Positions 6,576-9,089 of a DNA stretch of 9,089 nucleotides are shown here, one piece after another. Every line of letters starts with the position of its first letter. The first letter of the stretch is position 1. The notes under the pieces were generated by a model. It searched no databases. It had not been told where the DNA came from and saw only the letters and a program-made list of their open reading frames with translations. The stretch covers positions 1 through 9,089 of the forward strand of contig NZ_CALBEX010000354.1 of the NCBI RefSeq assembly GCF_937889215.1. Direction: 5' to 3'. The DNA is from an uncultured Limnohabitans sp. Its GTDB lineage: Bacteria; Pseudomonadota; Gammaproteobacteria; Burkholderiales; Burkholderiaceae_C. A program made the position numbers and the translations under genes.

Positions 6576-7400
6576 ATGTGGATCGACACGCACTGCCACC
6601 TGGACGCGGCCGAATTTGACGCTGACCGGGACGCGGTGCGCGAGGGGGCCCGCGATGTGGGCGTCACGCGCTGCGTGATCCCTGCGGTGCAGCGAGCGCA
6701 CTGGGCCGATGTGGCGCAACTGGCCCAGCAACATGGCGACGCCTATGCTTTGGGCATCCACCCTTTGTATGTACCGCAAGCGCAAGAAGCTGACCTGCTG
6801 GCGCTGGACCGCGCATTGACCGAGCGCCGAGATGACCCGCGCTTGGTGGCCGTGGGCGAGATCGGGCTGGACTTTTTTGTGCCCGAGCTGTGCACGCCCG
6901 ACATGCGCGAGCGGCAATGGTTTTTTTACACCGCGCAACTGAAGCTGGCTCAACAACACGGCCTGCCCGTCATCCTGCATGTGCGGCGCTCGGCCGACCT
7001 CTTGCTCAAAGGCTTGCGCCAGTGCCGCATCACCTCAGGCATTGCGCACGCTTTCAACGGCAGCAGTCAACAGGCGCAGGCCTTTGTAGACATGGGCTTT
7101 GCGCTGGGCTTTGGCGGCACATTGACCTATGAGCGTTCATTGCAGCTGCGCCGCCTGGCCTGCGAGCTGCCCCTGAGCGCCTTGGTGCTGGAGACCGATG
7201 CGCCCGACATCCCGCCGCAGTGGCTCTACCAAACCGCCGAGCAGCGGGCGCTGGGTGCAGCGCAGGGCCGCAACAGCCCCGCCGAGTTGCCGCGCATTGC
7301 GCAGGTTTTGGCAGAGTTGCGGGGCATGCCCTTGCCCGACTTGGCGGCAGCAAGCACCCGTAACGCACAGCGGGTTTTGCCCAAACTGGGGGGCATATGA
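6576..7400 (+). CDS. TatD family metal-dependent hydrolase (YjjV-like)
   Basis: TatD proteins are TIM-barrel metallo-hydrolases; characterised members are 3'-5' DNA exonucleases or deoxyribonucleases. The 274-residue product carries the complete metal site: IDTHCHLD (3-10; His6, His8), GEIGLD (94-99; Glu95), ILHVRRS (133-139; His135), AHAFNGSSQQA (157-167; His159) and LETDAPDIPP (205-214; Asp208). GIHP at 60-63 and RNSPAELPRI (232-241) are also typical. The HVRR, FNGSSQQAQAFV and GGTLTYERS blocks look closer to the E. coli YjjV branch than to TatD itself. An extra stretch of about 17 residues (215-231) separates DIPP from RNSP. ATG 6576 has no good Shine-Dalgarno. It lies 15 nt after lolD, in a spot where GTTTGAC occurs twice (6555-6561, 6564-6570). 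The stop overlaps the next gene by 4 nt. Substrate and role here are not shown by sequence; a part in DNA repair with its downstream neighbour is inference. Confidence 0.93.
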   Translation: MWIDTHCHLDAAEFDADRDAVREGARDVGVTRCVIPAVQRAHWADVAQLAQQHGDAYALGIHPLYVPQAQEADLLALDRALTERRDDPRLVAVGEIGLDFFVPELCTPDMRERQWFFYTAQLKLAQQHGLPVILHVRRSADLLLKGLRQCRITSGIAHAFNGSSQQAQAFVDMGFALGFGGTLTYERSLQLRRLACELPLSALVLETDAPDIPPQWLYQTAEQRALGAAQGRNSPAELPRIAQVLAELRGMPLPDLAAASTRNAQRVLPKLGGI

Positions 7401-7954
7401 CCCAGCCTGTCTTGACCGAGCCCTGGGCCGAGTCTTTGGCCAGTCCCCGTTTGCAGGGTTTGCCGCCTTTGGTGGGGCCGGACACCCGCGTGCTGGTGCT
7501 GGGCAGTTTCCCCAGCGTCAAGTCTTTGCAGTGGCAGCAGTATTACGCGCACCCGCAAAACCATTTTTGGCGCATTGTGCAGGCCCTGTGGCCCGATGCG
7601 CCTTGGCCTGACGACAAAAACTACACCCGCCGCTGCGCGTGCTTGCTGGCCCAGGGTGTGGGGGTGTGGGACGTTTATGCCGAGTGTGAGCGTGAGGGCA
7701 GCCTGGACAGCGCCATCCGCCATGCTCAGCTGAACGACTTTCCGACATTGTTGCGGCGGTGTCCGCAATTGAGCACCATCGCCCACAACGGCGGCGAGAG
7801 TTTTCGTCATGCCAAAGCGGTGGAAAAATCACTGGCCCAAGCCGGATTGGCCGGGCAAGTCACGGTCCATCGCCTACCATCGACCAGTCCTGCGAATGCG
7901 TCCTGGACCTTTGAACAAAAACTCACCGCCTGGCGGGCGGTGCTGACCCCATGA
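7397..7954 (+). CDS. DNA-deoxyinosine (hypoxanthine-DNA) glycosylase, uracil-DNA glycosylase superfamily family 6
   Basis: Family-6 members of the uracil-DNA glycosylase superfamily remove hypoxanthine (deaminated adenine) from DNA, leaving an abasic site for base-excision repair. The 185-residue product shows VLVLGSFPSVKSL (32-44), the strong family motif QYYAHPQNHFWRI (48-60), LLAQGVGVWDVYAECER (83-99), a SLDSAIRHAQLNDF block (102-115), IAHNGG (128-133) and the late motif RLPSTSPANAS (159-169), equivalent to the DNA-intercalation loop region of other UDGs. The Asn in HPQN (Asn55) is, as I recall, in the position important for catalysis in this family. ATG 7397 overlaps the tatD-like stop (ATGA), with a G-rich run at 7388-7393 upstream. 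The 3' end overlaps the next gene by 4 nt. A G/U-mismatch glycosylase (Mug) label is the main alternative, but the GSFPS / YY..HP.N.FW pattern favours the deoxyinosine family. Confidence 0.88.
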   Translation: MTQPVLTEPWAESLASPRLQGLPPLVGPDTRVLVLGSFPSVKSLQWQQYYAHPQNHFWRIVQALWPDAPWPDDKNYTRRCACLLAQGVGVWDVYAECEREGSLDSAIRHAQLNDFPTLLRRCPQLSTIAHNGGESFRHAKAVEKSLAQAGLAGQVTVHRLPSTSPANASWTFEQKLTAWRAVLTP

Positions 7955-8721
7955 CCCGAAAAAAATCCTCTGCCTCCAGCCTCGAACTGCCCGAAGTCAA
8001 TTTCTCCGAAGACGGCGAAATCCGTTACCTGCACCTGGGCACCGAGTGGATTCAGGGCTCGATGTTTCTGGACCGGCCCTTTGACATCGAGCTGGAATAT
8101 GTGCAGCGCATGTTCGGCTGGCTGCTGTTTTTCCCGCACGCCGAAGTCAAGGGCGCGCACGCCATGCAACTGGGCCTGGGCGCGGGCACCATCACCAAGT
8201 TTTGCTACAAAAAACTCAAGATGACCTGCACCGCCGTGGAGTTGAACCCGGGTGTGCTGCACGCCTGCCGGGGCTGGTTTCGTCTGCCGCCCGACGACGC
8301 GCGCTTGCGTGTGGTGTTGGCCGATGCGGCGCTGGAAATCCAGAAAGACGAATGGCGCGGCACCGTGGACGCCTTGCAGGTCGATTTGTACGACGAAGAG
8401 GCGGCCGCCCCGGTGCTGGACACGCCCGACTTTTATCGACACTGCCGCGAGCTGCTTTCGCTACAAGGCTGCATGACCGTGAACCTGTTTGGCCGCTCGT
8501 CCAGTTATGCCGAGAGTGTGGAGAAAATTTGCGCCGCATTCGGCGAAGACGCGGTCTGGGCTTTCAAACCCACCCGTGAAGGCAATGCGATTGTGTTGGT
8601 CCAGCGCACCGCCAGCCGCCCCTCGCGCGATGCTTTGCAAAAAGCGGCCAGCGCCATCGAAGAGAAATGGGGCCTGCCCGCTTCCAAATGGCTCCAAGTG
8701 TTCAAGCCGTTGGCCAAATAA
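7951..8721 (+). CDS. Spermidine-synthase-like protein (SpeE-type Rossmann domain, function unassigned)
   Basis: The 256-residue product has the Rossmann methyltransferase-like core of the spermine/spermidine synthase family: QLGLGAGTITKF (73-84) as the glycine-rich loop, TAVELNPGVLHACRGWF (94-110) with the acidic ribose-binding Glu97, VVLADAALEI (121-130) and VDLYDEEAAAPVLDTPDFYRH (144-164), where true synthases have a D[ST][ST]DP segment. The N-terminal beta-stranded oligomerisation domain is reduced to about 65 residues, and the usual DG(x)xQ substrate signature near the N terminus is replaced by EIRYLHLGTEWIQGSM (23-38). It is therefore more likely one of the unassigned SpeE-like paralogues common in Burkholderiales than the polyamine biosynthetic enzyme. 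No membrane segments are seen. The ATG overlaps the preceding stop (ATGA), so it is the last gene of the lolC cluster. The Shine-Dalgarno is weak, pointing to translational coupling. Confidence 0.82.
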   Translation: MTRKKSSASSLELPEVNFSEDGEIRYLHLGTEWIQGSMFLDRPFDIELEYVQRMFGWLLFFPHAEVKGAHAMQLGLGAGTITKFCYKKLKMTCTAVELNPGVLHACRGWFRLPPDDARLRVVLADAALEIQKDEWRGTVDALQVDLYDEEAAAPVLDTPDFYRHCRELLSLQGCMTVNLFGRSSSYAESVEKICAAFGEDAVWAFKPTREGNAIVLVQRTASRPSRDALQKAASAIEEKWGLPASKWLQVFKPLAK

Positions 8722-8754
8722 GTGCTACAGGCCATCCGAGGGGGCATTCAAAGC

Positions 8755-8803
8755 ACTCCGAGTCAGGGTAAACCATGATGACCATTGGCCGCTGACTAGG
8801 TGT
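8755..8803. promoter_or_regulatory. Imperfect inverted repeat upstream of tctB, possible operator or transcript end
   Basis: Arms 8755-8766 (ending AGTCAG) and 8792-8803 (beginning CTGACT) pair at 10 of 12 positions, with the inner 6 bp perfect and a 25-nt loop between. No T run follows, so an intrinsic terminator for the lolC cluster is unlikely. Its position before a transporter gene would suit a regulator site. This is weak evidence; spacing and mismatches leave chance open. Confidence 0.25.
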
Positions 8804-8811
8804 AACCCACA

Positions 8812-8840
8812 TCGAACTGGGGCCGATGTTCGCGCAAAAT
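8812..8840 (+). promoter_or_regulatory. Weak sigma70-like promoter candidate for tctB
   Basis: TCGAAC (8812-8817) and CAAAAT (8835-8840) are separated by 17 bp. They match three and four bases respectively of the -35 and -10 consensus hexamers. A start near 8847 would leave a short leader containing the ribosome binding site. The AT-rich stretch 8836-8856 is unusual for this GC-rich window. Low confidence. Confidence 0.2.
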
Positions 8841-8856
8841 CTAAACAACTCAAACC

Positions 8857-8864
8857 AGAGGAGA
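8857..8864 (+). promoter_or_regulatory. Ribosome binding site fixing the GTG start of tctB
   Basis: AGAGGAGA, containing GAGGAG at 8858-8863, lies 7 nt before GTG 8871. It is the strongest Shine-Dalgarno in the window and decides the start, since no in-frame ATG precedes it. Confidence 0.8.
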
Positions 8865-8870
8865 TATTGC

Positions 8871-9089
8871 GTGAACATCAAGAGTCAAAAAGACTTTTTT
8901 GCAGGGCTGCTGTACGCAGTCGTCGGAGGAGCCTTCGCCATCGGTGCGACCAACTACAACATTGGCACAGGTGCCCGCATGGGGCCGGGTTACTTCCCTC
9001 TCATGTTGGGCGTGCTGTTGGGCCTGATTGGCTTGTACATCATGTTCAAGTCCTTGGTGGTGGAAACCGCCGGCGGTGAGAAGATCGGC
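8871..9089 (+). CDS. tctB: Tripartite tricarboxylate transporter TctB family protein, N-terminal part (3' end outside window)
   Basis: TctB is the small four-helix membrane subunit of the TctABC secondary transporters, which import citrate or other carboxylates captured by a periplasmic TctC/Bug receptor. The 73 visible residues run open to the window end. They start MNIKSQKDFFAGLLYAVVGG (first codon GTG), giving the family's charged N terminus and first hydrophobic segment (about 11-25). The hallmark ARMGPGYFP follows at 35-43, then a second membrane segment (about 44-60). The match to TctB openings is strong despite truncation. The start codon is GTG 8871 with a strong ribosome binding site. 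It is separated from the lolC cluster by 149 bp, so it begins a new transcription unit; tctA would be expected next, outside the window. The substrate cannot be told from this fragment. Confidence 0.87.
   Translation, partial: MNIKSQKDFFAGLLYAVVGGAFAIGATNYNIGTGARMGPGYFPLMLGVLLGLIGLYIMFKSLVVETAGGEKIG

Noticed and set aside
6919..6926. T run inside the TatD-like gene, possible frameshift site
   Set aside because: The frame reads through with intact family motifs before and after it, so there is no sign of a frameshift or sequencing error.
5207..6980. Two long - strand open frames (308 and 314 codons) opposite lolC, lolD and the TatD-like gene
   Set aside because: They are opposite clear lolC/lolD/TatD coding with all motifs present. 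Composition is typical of shadow frames, and no ribosome binding site or domain supports them.
8775..8795. Tiny upstream ORF (6 codons) before tctB
   Set aside because: There is no convincing ribosome binding site, and the peptide is too short to separate from chance.
8489..9079. 196-codon + strand frame running from the SpeE-like gene into the tctB start
   Set aside because: It crosses two supported genes in the wrong frame and shows no family similarity. tctB in its own frame has the ARMGPGYFP hallmark and a strong ribosome binding site.

Overview
The window looks like a chromosomal housekeeping stretch of a GC-rich betaproteobacterium, most likely order Burkholderiales, family Comamonadaceae (Limnohabitans / Rhodoferax / Hydrogenophaga type). 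This rests on base composition (by eye about 60-65% GC), on gene order (M16 peptidase - rsmD - coaD; a Burkholderiales-type conserved hypothetical next to recJ; a single lolC followed by lolD) and on the TctB-type transporter start at the right edge. I see no insertion sequence, phage gene, CRISPR array, tRNA or rRNA. Coding density is very high and base use is uniform.

Left block (1-1769, + strand): the C-terminal part of an M16-family peptidase or peptidase-like protein, then rsmD (16S rRNA m2G966 methyltransferase) and coaD (phosphopantetheine adenylyltransferase), the last two overlapping by ATGA. A 94-bp convergent gap follows, holding a REP-like hairpin.

Middle block (1864-4551, - strand): a conserved protein of unknown biochemical function and, 18 bp downstream, recJ (5'-3' single-strand exonuclease). 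These face away from the next block across a 49-bp divergent intergenic region. In that gap the same hexamer, CACAAT, lies exactly 8 nt before each start codon, as an inverted repeat centred midway between the two genes.

Right block (4601-8721, + strand): a tightly packed five-gene run. It holds lolC and lolD (release of outer-membrane lipoproteins from the inner membrane), a TatD/YjjV-type metal-dependent hydrolase, a family-6 uracil-DNA-glycosylase-superfamily protein (deoxyinosine/hypoxanthine-DNA glycosylase) and a spermidine-synthase-like protein. Three of the four junctions overlap (8, 4 and 4 nt) and the fourth gap is 15 nt, so co-transcription is likely. The 149-bp gap at 8722-8870 contains an imperfect inverted repeat and a good ribosome binding site. 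It leads into tctB (GTG start), the small membrane subunit of a tripartite tricarboxylate transporter, cut by the window end.

I did not find an obviously new system. The items most worth a second look are the symmetric divergent start region at 4552-4600, the uncharacterised protein beside recJ, and the coupling of base-repair-type enzymes and a reduced spermidine-synthase-like protein to the lolCD genes.
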